A model generated the notes under the pieces. The model saw only the letters and a program-made list of their open reading frames with translations. It ran no database searches and was not told where the DNA came from. A program made the translations under genes and the position numbers. A stretch of 64,000 nt of DNA from Paramoeba atlantica (taxonomy: Eukaryota; Discosea): positions 124,001-188,000 of the forward strand of contig CDRNVI010000052.1 of the NCBI GenBank assembly GCA_977017575.1, written 5' to 3'. Within the stretch, counting starts at the first letter, position 1; every line of letters starts with the position of its first letter. Below, piece by piece: positions 39,962 to 49,652 of this stretch.

Positions 39962-40152
39962 AGCTTGCTTTCGGTTTATAACTGGCTTTCGGTTGATAAC
40001 TGGCATGCGGTTGATAACTGGCTTTCGGTTGATAACTGGCTTTCGGTTCATAACTGGCTTTTCGTTGATAATTGGCTTTTTGTTGATAACTGACTTTTTG
40101 TTGATAACTGGCTTTTTGTTGATAACTGGCTTTTTGTTGATAACTGGCTTTG
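39962..40152. repeat. 18-bp minisatellite, about ten units
   Basis: Units of the type GCTTTCGGTTGATAACTG, grading into GCTTTTTGTTGATAACTG on the right. As 18 is a multiple of three, frames stay open across the array on both strands (for example repeats of SYQQKA or QLSTKS on the - strand). I see no convincing gene around them. Confidence 0.85.
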
Positions 40153-40369
40153 AATGGGTTTAGTTGGCGTACTTTCACTTTCTTGGGTCCTTTTGATAAC
40201 TGGATTTTGAAATGGGGGCGGACTCTTTGAAGTCACATTCGACGACCAGACCCCCGCCTTGGAAAATCCCGGCCTCCTCGTGCGTTGCTCGCCCCACGGG
40301 ACACTCGCGCTGAAGAAAAGCGCCCAGGACGAGATTTGTTAAAACTGATAAAGGGGGGGTCCAATTATT

Positions 40370-40436
40370 ATTCACATCCATTTACTATTCACAAACTCAT
40401 TTACTATTCACATTCATCTACTATTCACAAACAATT
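40370..40436. repeat. Short repeat of TACTATTCACA words
   Basis: Four approximate units around ATTTACTATTCACAAACTC, spaced about 20 bp. Non-coding. Confidence 0.6.
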
Positions 40437-40511
40437 ATTTGTTAAAAAAAATTACCCTTCCTTCTTTACGTGACTTGAGTTCGAAAGAAACTCGAAAAAA
40501 TCTTGTACCTC

Positions 40512-40796
40512 ATGAACGCTCTTCACGCATCCTCCGTGAGAACACTTAATGAAACCGACGTGGAGTCGGGGCTTTTTGAGGAAGCTGAAGGCGATGAAGA
40601 TGCATCGGAAATCGTGGACGACGACTGCTTTACAGATGATGCACGTCTGCTACAGTTTTTGGATTCGACTTCCGGCACTCCGGCTGAAGAATGCTATAAG
40701 TCGGGATACATTTCTGACGAAACTATGAAGGAAGAAGAGAAAGAAAGACTTTTCTTTGATAGATTTTCCAGAAAAAAGTTATTTTCTCAGTCTTAA
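40512..40796 (+). CDS. Hypothetical small acidic protein
   Basis: A 94-residue frame from the first ATG (MNALHASSVRTLNETDVESG); the frame opens earlier only with TTG. It is strongly acidic (EEAEGDEDASEIVDDDCF) with a basic C-terminus (FSRKKLFSQS). Upstream DNA is TTACCCTTCCTTCTTTACG, a short pyrimidine stretch. No family is recognised. It stands alone in an otherwise repeat-rich spacer and is plausible but unproven. Confidence 0.4.
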   Translation: MNALHASSVRTLNETDVESGLFEEAEGDEDASEIVDDDCFTDDARLLQFLDSTSGTPAEECYKSGYISDETMKEEEKERLFFDRFSRKKLFSQS

Positions 40797-40864
40797 GTTG
40801 TCTCAACTACAACAGTTCTACAGAATACTACAGTTGTACAGTTCTACTCTACTTGTACCAGTTA

Positions 40865-40975
40865 CTACAGAATCTAGAGTAGAGTACGAATCTAGAGTAG
40901 AGTACCAATCTAGAGTAGAGTAGAATCTAGAGTAGAGTAGAATCTAGAGTAGAGTAGAATCTAGAGTAGAGTACC
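40865..40975. repeat. 17-bp tandem repeat GAATCTAGAGTAGAGTA
   Basis: Six units of 17-18 bp between 40865 and 40975, flanked by CTACAGAATCTA-like and GTTCTACA-like words that form small inverted repeats with each other. Directly downstream of the small acidic gene. Confidence 0.85.
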
Positions 40976-41219
40976 AGTTCTACAGAATCTAAAGTTGTTC
41001 TACAACTTTAGACAACTTTAGTTGTCTAAAGTTATTCTCAGAAAAAGTTTTAGAAAGAAGTTCTTTCATAAGAAACTATGAATTTCTGACGAAAATATGA
41101 TGCTTAATCGCTCGCTTGGATAATACTGAAATTTTGTTTGAGAAACCACCACGAAAACATTTCAAGTTTTTTTGGGGGAAAAAAATGTCCCTTTTCACCC
41201 AATTTTGAATTTTTGCTAA

Positions 41220-41526
41220 ACCATGTTCCAGGATAGTATACCCATGCCCACTTAGTGTACTAGGTATACTAAGTGTCCCCAAGCCACTTAGTATCCCCCC
41301 TCCCAGCAACAGGAGCGGGATATGTCCCTTTTTTAGAAACGACAGAGCAAGAAATCGTATTTTAAGGTCAAGGCACCATTTTGCTAGCAACTACAGCTAA
41401 GGAACGCGCCGCGAAGCGGCGCGAAATGTTTTTTTGCATTTTAGACAAAATTTAGTACACCGTACCCATTTAGTATACCGTACCCACTTAGTATACCTAC
41501 TAGGTATACTATCCTGGAACATGGTT
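41220..41526. mobile_element. TA-flanked short element, 307 bp (B)
   Basis: A perfect inverted repeat of about 23 bases at the ends (AACCATGTTCCAGGATAGTA), flanked by TA on each side. Inside are repeats of CACTTAGTATACC-type words and one GC hairpin plus T-run. A lone copy of one end lies at 52586-52610. Non-autonomous DNA transposon. Confidence 0.8.
41405..41435 (+). repeat. GC hairpin plus T-run, copy 3
   Basis: CGCGCCGCGAAGCGGCGCG, identical to copy 2, followed by AAATG and a T-run. It lies inside short element B. Confidence 0.85.
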
Positions 41527-41942
41527 TATAAAAAATAGTAAGTCTTAAAAAAAGGTTTTTTCAAAATCTTGTCCATTGTATTTTGAGAGTATGGGACCTA
41601 TACAAGCTTTCTATGCCGTTGTTTTCGCAAAGGACGCCTTTTTGGTGTCGAGGTACACCTCCCAAAATGACACATTTTTTAACAAAAAAAATGAAAAAGT
41701 AATTTTCGGGCCGGAAGGCATCATTTTACGTCAGAAGAATCGTGTGGTTGGAGTCGCATTCTCTACCCAATACGTTCGGCAGGCTTTCATTCATGCCTAC
41801 GAGTGATTTCCTACACGCAAACTTCGGATTTGGTGCTCTCAGAGCAAAAATAGCCAAAATTTCCCCCATTTTTGCCTACAAATCGACTATTTTTGATACT
41901 AATCCTACCGGTTTCTTGCGCTTTCGTAGCCAATTTTTCTTT

Positions 41943-42043
41943 TTTAGGCTCTTCGTTAAACGCGGAGGCAGTCTTCAACGCGAAGCGCACTGCATGAGTG
42001 ACTTCTATGTTGAAAACAACCACCGCGTTCAACGAAGAGACTA
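41943..42043. repeat. Foldback element of about 101 bp, copy B
   Basis: Reverse-oriented copy of the element at 23931-24033 (shared words GCATGAGTGACTTCTA and TCAACGCGAAGCGC), with terminal TTTAGGCTCTTCGTT. It differs at roughly one base in eight and its right end has AGAGACTAA in place of AGAGCCTAA. Confidence 0.75.
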
Positions 42044-42046
42044 AAA

Positions 42047-43289
42047 AAGTAGTATCTGTAACTTATAAATTTAGTATCTGTAACTTACTGTATAGTATCT
42101 GACAAATTGTGAGTTAAATATTTGTAAGCTGGCGTGACAATACCCGGAGTACAACCACAGGAAACATCACGACGCAGGAAAGCAGCTCAGAGTAGTCTTG
42201 TACTACTACTGTAATTTGAAACTAGAAAAGAAACTATCGAAGAAATGCGCTACATCTCCTTAAGTGCATTTCGTTGAATCACTTCCCACTTCGAATTCAT
42301 TATCTTCTGATATGTTTTACATAGACACTATAGAGTTTCATACATTGGACTGTATAGTCCAATTTGTCGACATTTTCCCGAATGAAAACCTGCTCTGCGT
42401 TGACTTGCGAATACAACGAAGTTTGTCGTGAGTTTTACATGTAACCTAGGACTGATAACCAAGAGTCACACTTCGTGACCAGTGGAGGTGTCCATACGTA
42501 GTGCTGCGCTGCAATTAAAATTTGAGGGAATATGTGACGTCCCACACTGATCCACCAATCATGCTCGTTTCCATGCAGAATAGGGTCTCACTCATAGTCA
42601 TGCAGGTCGCGCACGCATTCCACTCGTTTTCCGATATTGAAAAAATCGCGTTGTGATGAGAAGAGTTAGTAGCCAACAAGTTATTATCCAAGTCAACCAA
42701 CGTAGGTGGACAGTTACATGGACGTGCAAAATGAACAATTGATTTAGGACTAAACCACATACATGTAACATGCTTACAAAAAGACATATTAATTTATTAT
42801 TTTTTTCTAACCGTCTTTGATGGTGTCTGAGAGCATCATTCATACTTTCCGGAGCTTCCTCCGTCTGTCCGTACTCAAACAATTGTTTCCACGTTGGACA
42901 ACATGTGTTACCATGGAGTACCCGACATGATCCAAAACTTTCGTCAAGCCTTCATGAAGAAAACGACAGTCCTAGAACTGCGCTCTGGCGTTTCAGAGGG
43001 CTCACCCACAGAAGGTGAAGAATCTTCGGTTGGAGTCACTGTTTCCCCCTAGTCAATTACAGGGCTGCACTCGGTACGTACTCGCTGTACTCGGTTAAGG
43101 TATGAAGTAAGTAATTTACGCCTTTTTTTATGAAAAGCTACTCTCTTTTTAACAGCGTCTTTAACACTCGAAAAATGAATATCTATCAGCAGTTGCATTG
43201 CCTCATGTTATTTTTCTTTGTCAAACTTGCATTGAATATTCCGAAGTACACATACTTATTTGATATTTTTTACTTACAAGGCACCATCA
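42047..43289. other. Spacer without recognised gene
   Basis: Repeats of TAGTATCTGTAACTTA (42048-42085) open the stretch. Two overlapping short frames lie on the - strand (42882-42515) with Cys/Trp-rich content but no family I can name. The end has a pyrimidine tract and TACTTACAAG (AG at 43279-43280), a likely acceptor for the LRR gene. Confidence 0.4.
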
Positions 43290-44069
43290 ATGAAATGTAC
43301 ATGCTCTGATCTCCCCCGTGTTCGTCCAAGTAAGGTTTCTTCCCAAAATCTTCCTGCTGAGTTCTATCTTGCATCTTTTACCCGAAATTTAACAGGCAGA
43401 GATGCCAGTTGGACACAGTACACGATGTCACCGTCGTGGCCGGGTATCGTGTACGACGAGTTAGGCGGCGTTTCTGATATTCGGTGGTACAGCCTTTCGC
43501 TTTATGGCACTCCACAGTGGGCTGCGTTACCTCAGGGCTTGGAAGTTCTCAACATTCAGGAAGTCTTAATTTCTGGTTGTTTGCCTGTTTCCGACCTTCC
43601 CAGTGGGCTTCGTCTACTTGTTCTTGATAATACTTCTTTAAAGGGGGAAGTGGATATGACAGTGCTTCCTCAAAATCTAGTTCATATGTCCTTGGCGAAC
43701 AATTATTTTTTTGGGTCTGTGAATCTGGGAAATCTTCCCATCACTTTGATGTTCTTGTCTCTTCATGGCAATGTTTTTAACGGTACGATCAGCTTAAATA
43801 AATTGCCTCCTCAAATGGAAACATTGGACGTGTCTCACAACAAGTTTTGTGGAGACTTCGATTTATCTTTGCTGCCAGTAACCATGCAACGTATCTTTGC
43901 ACTAGCTAATCACTTTGACGGGGAGCTTGACCTAACCTCACTACCTGAGAGCATGATTCGCGTTAGTGTTTGCCGTGATAATTTTGCCAAAGCAACGGTA
44001 CCTGCTGGATGGGTGTACAACCTAAATCTCATGGGAGGATACGGTAAGAAACCCTCTCGAATCACCTAA
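43290..44069 (+). CDS. LRR family protein, copy 7
   Basis: A 259-residue LRR protein and the most diverged cap: SWTQYTMSPSWPGIVY has lost both Cys found in sister copies. The family lead-in is RPSKVSSQNLPAEFYLASFT. About seven repeats follow (LPITLMFLSLHGNVFNGTIS). The start is the first ATG (MKCTCSDLPRV), directly behind an acceptor-like AG; the frame opens earlier with TTG. It stands between two repeat-rich spacers. Confidence 0.82.
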   Translation: MKCTCSDLPRVRPSKVSSQNLPAEFYLASFTRNLTGRDASWTQYTMSPSWPGIVYDELGGVSDIRWYSLSLYGTPQWAALPQGLEVLNIQEVLISGCLPVSDLPSGLRLLVLDNTSLKGEVDMTVLPQNLVHMSLANNYFFGSVNLGNLPITLMFLSLHGNVFNGTISLNKLPPQMETLDVSHNKFCGDFDLSLLPVTMQRIFALANHFDGELDLTSLPESMIRVSVCRDNFAKATVPAGWVYNLNLMGGYGKKPSRIT

Positions 44070-44326
44070 GTGTCTATCCCCAATTCGTATCCCTTTGCTA
44101 GTACATGCGAAGACGTACTCGGTGTACTCTTTTTGTCATTAATTAAGATATTGTGCCCCCCCCCACTTATAGTGCCGCGGGCTACCCCCCCCCCCCACTT
44201 ATAGTGCCGTTTCGAAAAAAAATGTCCAAAAGAAAATAATGATTTTTTTTGACCAAAAAGGTAGAGTAAATATGGTGTAAATTTCCAATATTTTCATTTA
44301 TGAAAATCATTGAGACTTTATTATTA

Positions 44327-44893
44327 CCTTCAAAGTACTTATTAACGGAATACAAATCATTGGAATAAAAATTAACGGAATAATAATTAGCGGAATAAGT
44401 ATTTTTTTTTAGATTTTCACCAAAATCTCAAATATTTTAGTCGGTTGTCGGTCTGTTCATCAACAAAATTCAAAATATTTCTCTCCGGAAGAAAAAATAC
44501 GACGTCACCGCGAAAGGACGAATCGATTACGACGTATCTGCATAAGTTACAAGATAGATGTATTGAAAGGTTTTATCCAACCAAATCACGTTACTGATAT
44601 TGGCTAAGGTTTTGATATCTTTAAGAACGTTTAGTATGTTTTCATATCATGTTTACTTGGGTTTTTTCCGCTCATTCTTAAGGTTGGCCTTGTTTTTCCC
44701 TCATGTAAACACACATAATCGGGTTTCTTAATATGTTTTGAGGATTTTTTGAAAACTTCTCATTAATGTTTTCTCTCGATGCTTAAATTTTGTTACGAAT
44801 TTCGTAAAAATCATTGGAATAATAATTAACGGAATAATTTCCTCCCAAAAAAAATCCGTTAATTATTATTATTGTTAATAAGTACTTTGACGG
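44327..44893. mobile_element. Nested TA-flanked element, 567 bp
   Basis: Inverted ends CCTTCAAAGTACTTATTAAC and, on the other strand, CCGTCAAAGTACTTATTAAC, with TA on each side. ATTAACGGAATAATAATTA-type words repeat inside both ends. It lies within the 1954-bp element, so it inserted later. No coding capacity. Confidence 0.7.
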
Positions 44894-45973
44894 TACTTTG
44901 ACGGTAGTTACCTTCATCGATTACATGACTGCTGGTTCTCACGAAAACGAGGCGCCGGACAAAGCGCACACTCGTGGCCCTTCCATGCAGGGCATTGGAC
45001 TGCGTATAGTGCCCCTTTCAAGGAGCTGAGCCAGACTGTCCGGGGAAGGCGAAATGTCGCCCTTCTCTGTAACCGCGCCATGAGTAAGGGGTGTTCGGGT
45101 TTACAGTTTGTAGATTTCTCTTCCGAATCTCTAGAATCGAGTCACGTACTTCATGGAATCACTAAAAATGAAAATTGGGCTGTCAACGTGCAACTAGGAA
45201 AAATGAGAATGCGTCTCTGAATGACCATCTCAACGTGCAACTCCATTTGAGAACCAAAAATGAGCCCAAAAAAGTTCCATACAGCTTATGCACTTCCTCT
45301 TTATACCTAATATTACTCTCCCCCTATCCTAGCGTTGTCTCGTTTGCCTTCAGTGGAAAGGGCTACCGTTGCAGAGACTGGAAAGGAATTCATACGACTT
45401 GCAACGGCCCCGGTTCTTGGCAAAGGGGGGCTTCGAATGATGCACTTGCTTATCGGCCAACGATTTTCTAGGGAATATTCAGACATAGGGATGATAATTC
45501 AAAGATTGTAATTTAATGAGACTTATAGCTAAAGCGTATAACAACATGGGATTAATAAATTGTTGAAATCACTAAAAAAATCATGAAAATAAAATTCGGG
45601 AAAAAATGAATGGAAAAAATGAAATTCACTGTCTCATACTCATTCTCTTTCCGTAGAGTTCTTCTCGGGCTTCGCTAGGTTCATTAACAAAGTTGTCGAT
45701 GTCAATGAGGACGTGCTGCTGAAGAGGGTTTTTATTTACTTTATTTTATATTCTTCCATGTATCTCCCTTTTTTGTGGCTACCATTTTTTTTGCGAAAAA
45801 AGAAAATGAGTAAAAATGAGAATCTATCCCAATTCTACTAAAAACGTGCTGTCAACGTGCAACAGGTCTATTCTGAGAATTGTGACGAAAATCTGCCCCC
45901 AAGTGGTTTTTTACGCGGGAATGTGCAACTGACCATTCTCAGAATTGTGATTTTTACTGTAATAGAAAGATGA

Positions 45974-46003
45974 GCGCCGCGAAGCGGCGCGCTTTTTTTT
46001 TTT
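45974..46003 (+). repeat. GC hairpin plus T-run, copy 4
   Basis: GCGCCGCGAAGCGGCGC, then GC and 11 Ts. It lies about 100 bases from the right end of the 1954-bp element. Confidence 0.85.
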
Positions 46004-46234
46004 GAGGATGGAAAAAATTTTACCCTCGGCCGGAAACATGCTACCCCCCCACTTATAGTGCCGCGGTTTTCGACCAAACGGCACTATAAGTGGGGGGGGC
46101 ACAGTAATCTAAAAAAGGCGTGGTGAAAACTCTCAAAAAAATAACAACATACATATGTATTTTCTTATTTATCATTGGTCGGAAGAAGCACAAGCACAAA
46201 ACTGAAAACTAAGTTTTTTGCCGCGAAACATAAG

Positions 46235-46925
46235 CCCAGATAAGCCCAGATAGTAAAGTTTTTTTTGGTAGTTACCACCGATTTTGGGTAGCTACTAAAA
46301 ATAGCTTTACTATTTGGGAAAACCGTTTTTGGGACTTTACCAGCTGGGGAATCAATTGTCGTTGAAGCACAGAAAAAAAATGAAAACACACCATCAAAAA
46401 ACAACTGGGATGGAGTCTTGGACAACGCTTTCCAACGCAAGTCGTATGCGAATGTCCGTTGTCATAATTTAAAAAAAGTAGATGAAATGAAATCAATTTC
46501 TTGTACCGTAGACCCCCCAGTAATAGAATCGATTTTGGGTCAAAATGGCCAAATCCTTGTTACTGGGGGGTATGCTTTTTGGGTGATAAAGGACCTTTTT
46601 TGTTAATGAGTGCGTTGATTTTCAGCCCACCCAACCCCGAAACCACGCCATTCGCTCCCTCGCAACCGCCCTCACCCCGTCCAACCACCCGCACCCGCCC
46701 AAACACCCCCCCCCCCTCCAACGACCCTCCCGAGCCAAATCCTTGTTACTGGGGGTCAGCCGAAAAAGGGCCAAATCCTTGTTACTGGGGGGGTGTCCAT
46801 TACTGGGGGGTCTACGGTAGACGAAAATCCTCGAAAAAGAGAAAAGCTCTAAAAAACGGTAACTGCTAAAAAAAACTTTACTATTTGGGAAAACCGTTTT
46901 TTGGGACTTTACTAACTGGGCGCAC
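46235..46925. mobile_element. Inverted-repeat element carrying a nested one
   Basis: CCCAGATAGTAAAG plus the next 18 bases (46245-46276) is mirrored at 46859-46890. The block CTTTACTATTTGGGAAAACC is also present as a direct repeat at 46304 and 46876. The right end, read outward-in, starts CAGTGCGCCCAGTTAGTAAA. The left end is less clear. It encloses the 312-bp element at 46506. Confidence 0.5.
46506..46817. mobile_element. TA-flanked short element, 312 bp (C)
   Basis: Perfect inverted ends CCGTAGACCCCCCAGTAAT, with TA outside each. The 20-base word GGCCAAATCCTTGTTACTGG occurs three times inside (46548, 46733 with one base changed at its start, 46769). The centre is C-rich. No coding capacity and no GC hairpin. 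Confidence 0.8.
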
Positions 46926-47062
46926 TGTGAGCCTTTCATAAATTGACTTTGTACTTGGTGCCATTCGTGATAAAAGAGAGCATCAAAACGTTTTTGATCA
47001 CTTTTTCCTGTTATAGATTTCTATAGATTTATATTACTATACAAAGGATGTATAGTGCTATA

Positions 47063-48130
47063 CAGGGGGGGGGCACGAAAACAATTACACCTGCCAATTT
47101 TGGCCTATGCGGCCGTTTTGGCTAATTTTTGTTGCATTTTGCAGATCTCAGTGTTAATATCGTGTTGAAACCATTCTGAGTACAAGAGTAGACGGGGTAG
47201 GGTGATTTTTTGGACTTCGAAAACAAGAACTTTATAGTTTTTGCAAATCCTTTTGGCTACCAAAAAATTTCATATTTAACATTCAGTAGTCAATGGAGCC
47301 ACCATTTTTGTCCCGCAGCTCTTGTAATCGAGTTGGGAGGCTGTTTAAAGTATTCAATACTGATTCCCAGCCCTCGTTCAATAGATGATCCTTCGCCTTA
47401 ACAATGGCGATCTTTAGCTCAGACCGATTTTTGGGACGAAGGTGCACGTGGATGTAATCATCCATGATTTCCCACAAATTTTCGATTAAGTTTAAGTCCG
47501 GAGACTGCCGGCCAATCAATAATGTTTATTTTCCCACTGACCCCAACAGAACGAGCTGTTATGTGACCTGGTGCATTGTCCAGCACGACAATAGCACCAG
47601 GTTTACGGTGAACCCAAGAAAAAAAGCCATGAGGCTTCTTCATCGTTTCTAAGAAGGTAACGTTTGTCACCGTTTCGTTTTCATTGAACACATGAAAACA
47701 TTCAAGGGGTATTTTCCACTTCATGCTCACTCCCATCCATACATGGACTCCTTTCTCACCATACCATTTATCCATTTGTGGATTCGCGCAAAGAGGCCCC
47801 TTGGTCCACCTCGTGAGCGCAAACCACTCTAGTGACATAAGATGTTTGCTCCGGCGAAAGCTGGCGACGATTTAGACGGGATCTTTTCCCCATTTTCGAC
47901 AAAAAAACAGATCAAAAAGACAAAAAAGGGACTTTTTCTTGTATTTTTGCATCTTTTGGGGGTGACTTTTTCGTACTTTTTGTACCAAAATTATTGTTTT
48001 CGGAAAATCGAAAAGTTGTTGGTTTCAACACGATATTAACACTGAGATCTGCAAAATGCAACAAAAATTAGCCAAAACGGCCGCATAGGCCAAAATTGGC
48101 AGGTGTAACAGTTTTCGTGCCCCCCCACTG
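47063..48130 (-). mobile_element. Tc1/mariner transposon, broken, 1068 bp
   Basis: Long inverted ends (about 110 bases, e.g. TTTTGGCCTATGCGGCCGTT and TTTTGCAGATCTCAGTGTTA), outermost CAG(T)GGGGGGGCACG, with TA on each side: a textbook Tc1/mariner layout. The transposase is on the - strand, 47838-47458 then 47519-47283 in another frame (one frameshift), ending RDKNGGSIDY. VVLDNAPGH and SPDLNLIENLWEIM supply the second and third catalytic acids. At the first site SLEWF stands where SDE is expected, and the N-terminal DNA-binding half is gone. Confidence 0.9.
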
Positions 48131-48139
48131 TATAGTACT

Positions 48140-48260
48140 ATAATTTTTTTCCAAATACTTTCCCCCCTACTTAAGAGTCCGCCGATTTTGGTCATTTGGA
48201 CTCTTAAGTAGGAGGGGTCACAATTTTACGGACTCTTAAGTGGGGGTCAGCATTTTTTTA
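48140..48260. repeat. C-run inverted repeat remnant
   Basis: CCCCCCTACTTAAGAGTCCG (48163-48182) is mirrored twice, at about 48203-48222 and 48230-48247. This is the style of ends seen in the TA-flanked elements but with no body between them. Confidence 0.6.
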
Positions 48261-48559
48261 TAACATTTCAATACGGCCGGTTCCTTTTTTGTCTATGTTT
48301 TATTCTCTATTTTTTTCTCTATTTTTGTCTACTGAAGGTCGGCGTCTGTATTATCGATAAGATAGCAGTGCCAGGGAAGACCACGAAGAGGTCCCGACCA
48401 TACTTCCCCATTACGCACTCACATCAGCAGTGGTAAAGTTTATGAATTTGATAAAAACTATTGGCTCGATGCCATCCAAAATATGCCCTAAAAACTATTT
48501 TTTTGATTTTTTTATATTCTTCATTTCTTTATCCCAGCTTAAACCTAACATGGTGGCAG

Positions 48560-48750
48560 CTGGGTCATTCCCCGAGAGATACGCCGTAGAACACAAACGG
48601 AAACAGCGAGAAGCCGAAGAAGCTAAAACGAAATTCACAGCAATGGTTGTCGAATCGTACGGATCCTGGATCCCGGCTGCTCTGGCAGTACTACGGTGAG
48701 TGGCGAAAATCCGGGCTGCAAAATCTGGCGGGACTGTCTCTCACAGGGAG
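48560..48750 (+). pseudogene. Fragment of an element protein, uncertain
   Basis: A frame with PERYAVEHKRKQREAEEAKT and then FTAMVVESYGSWIPAALAVL resembles the ending of reverse transcriptases of some LINE-type elements, where a conserved V-E-T/S-Y/F-G word follows a charged helix. Only about 50 residues are present and no other domain lies nearby. Low confidence. Confidence 0.25.
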
Positions 48751-48754
48751 TGAT

Positions 48755-48895
48755 TTTTTTTCAGTTTGGGACCACCGGGGCCCCCTTTTATATTTTTTTC
48801 TTCTATTACATTACTGTGCTTCTCTTTGTATTTTCACTGTTTTTGTTCACTTTTTTTCAATAATCGAGGGTAGAGCGGTAGTTATGCAACCACCG
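48755..48895 (+). repeat. Dispersed repeat, empty-site copy
   Basis: Matches 24480-24533 joined directly to 25253-25350 (shared CCGGGGCCCCCTTTTATATT and TTTCAATAATCGAGGGTAGA). Here the relic mariner of 24.5 kb is absent. Confidence 0.75.
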
Positions 48896-49088
48896 CAATG
48901 GTCACTATTATGCCAACGGTGTTTTCAGGATTTGTCTATGTCTTAGTGGGGTCGAAGAGGGTTCTACCATTAAAGGAGTCAAAAAAGAGAAGAAAAAAAA
49001 GATTTCGTACTTTTAATTAAAATTTAGCCCTCAAACCGCGTTAACCTTACCATTTCCTGTTTTTTTCTTCACCTCCCTCTCCTTCCCC

Positions 49089-49652
49089 ATGCTTTCCAAA
49101 ACTCTAGCGCTGCTCATGCACGGCAAACCCACCGGCGGATGCAACAAACGCACCAAACACCGCGCTATCTGGTGGAAAAACGCTCATCCCAACCGTCTTA
49201 CCTACAAACACATCCGTGACATCTTCATCATGCCCACCGTACAGCCGTTAAACGAGGAGGTCTATGGCCCCCCACTACTCCCCAACTCCCGGGACCCCAG
49301 CTCCTCCCTTCCCTGTCTTCAGTGTAAACAACCCGTGGACACTTCCATGATTCATAACTACATATGGATGCCTGCGGGGCGAGCAGCCCAGCCCGCCCCG
49401 TATGGGTATCTCTTCCATCACTTGTGTTTTCGCTGTGTGGTTTGTAAATTTCGTTTCTACAACAACAAATTTGCCACCCGCGGGGGTCAGGCGGTGTGCC
49501 TGTACTGCGTGCGGGGGATCACCAACAGCCGTCCGGTGCGACGGTGGCATCTCCCAATGGTGGAGCCCGGGAGGGAGGGGAGCCGGTATGTGGGGGAGAT
49601 CTTTCCTCGGAATAACACCGACGAGGACTGGATCTTTGATCCCGATAGTTGA
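49089..49652 (+). CDS. LIM-type zinc-binding protein
   Basis: A 187-residue protein with one LIM-like double zinc site: CLQC (about residues 76-79), then the H-x2-C-x2-C-x2-C run HHLCFRCVVC (about 115-124) and CLYC (about 138-141). The N-terminus is basic and Trp/His-rich (TKHRAIWWKNAHPNRLTYKH), like some mitochondrial proteins. The tail is EDWIFDPDS. An AG at 49106-49107 after the pyrimidine tract suggests an alternative start at 49116 (MHGKPTGG). Codons run from C-ending to G-ending along the gene, and GC is high, as in MDH. Function unknown. Confidence 0.7.
   Translation: MLSKTLALLMHGKPTGGCNKRTKHRAIWWKNAHPNRLTYKHIRDIFIMPTVQPLNEEVYGPPLLPNSRDPSSSLPCLQCKQPVDTSMIHNYIWMPAGRAAQPAPYGYLFHHLCFRCVVCKFRFYNNKFATRGGQAVCLYCVRGITNSRPVRRWHLPMVEPGREGSRYVGEIFPRNNTDEDWIFDPDS

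Larger units (their letters stand above)
44151..46104. mobile_element. Long TA-flanked element, 1954 bp
   Basis: Left end TTGTGCCCCCCCCCACTTAT and AGTGCCG; right end the same on the other strand, starting CTGTGCCCCCCCCACTTATA; TA outside each. Each end carries a second copy of the ACTTATAGTGCCG block (44194-44208 and 46050-46066). Inside lie the 567-bp element 44327-44893 and a GC hairpin plus T-run. No transposase frame is recognised, so it is probably non-autonomous. Confidence 0.75.

Noticed and set aside
39962-40152. CRISPR-like array
   Set aside because: Units are contiguous with no unique spacers, and the DNA is eukaryotic in character.
39773-40236. Possible repeat proteins on the 18-bp minisatellite
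   Set aside because: The frames are open only because the unit is a multiple of three; there is no flanking domain or sensible start.
42515-42882. Two overlapping Cys-rich frames on the - strand
   Set aside because: No recognised domain, no good start, and opposite direction to all host genes.
45175-45471. 98-codon frame within the 1954-bp element
   Set aside because: It is low in complexity, shares short repeats with non-coding DNA nearby (GTCAACGTGCAAC) and starts without ATG.
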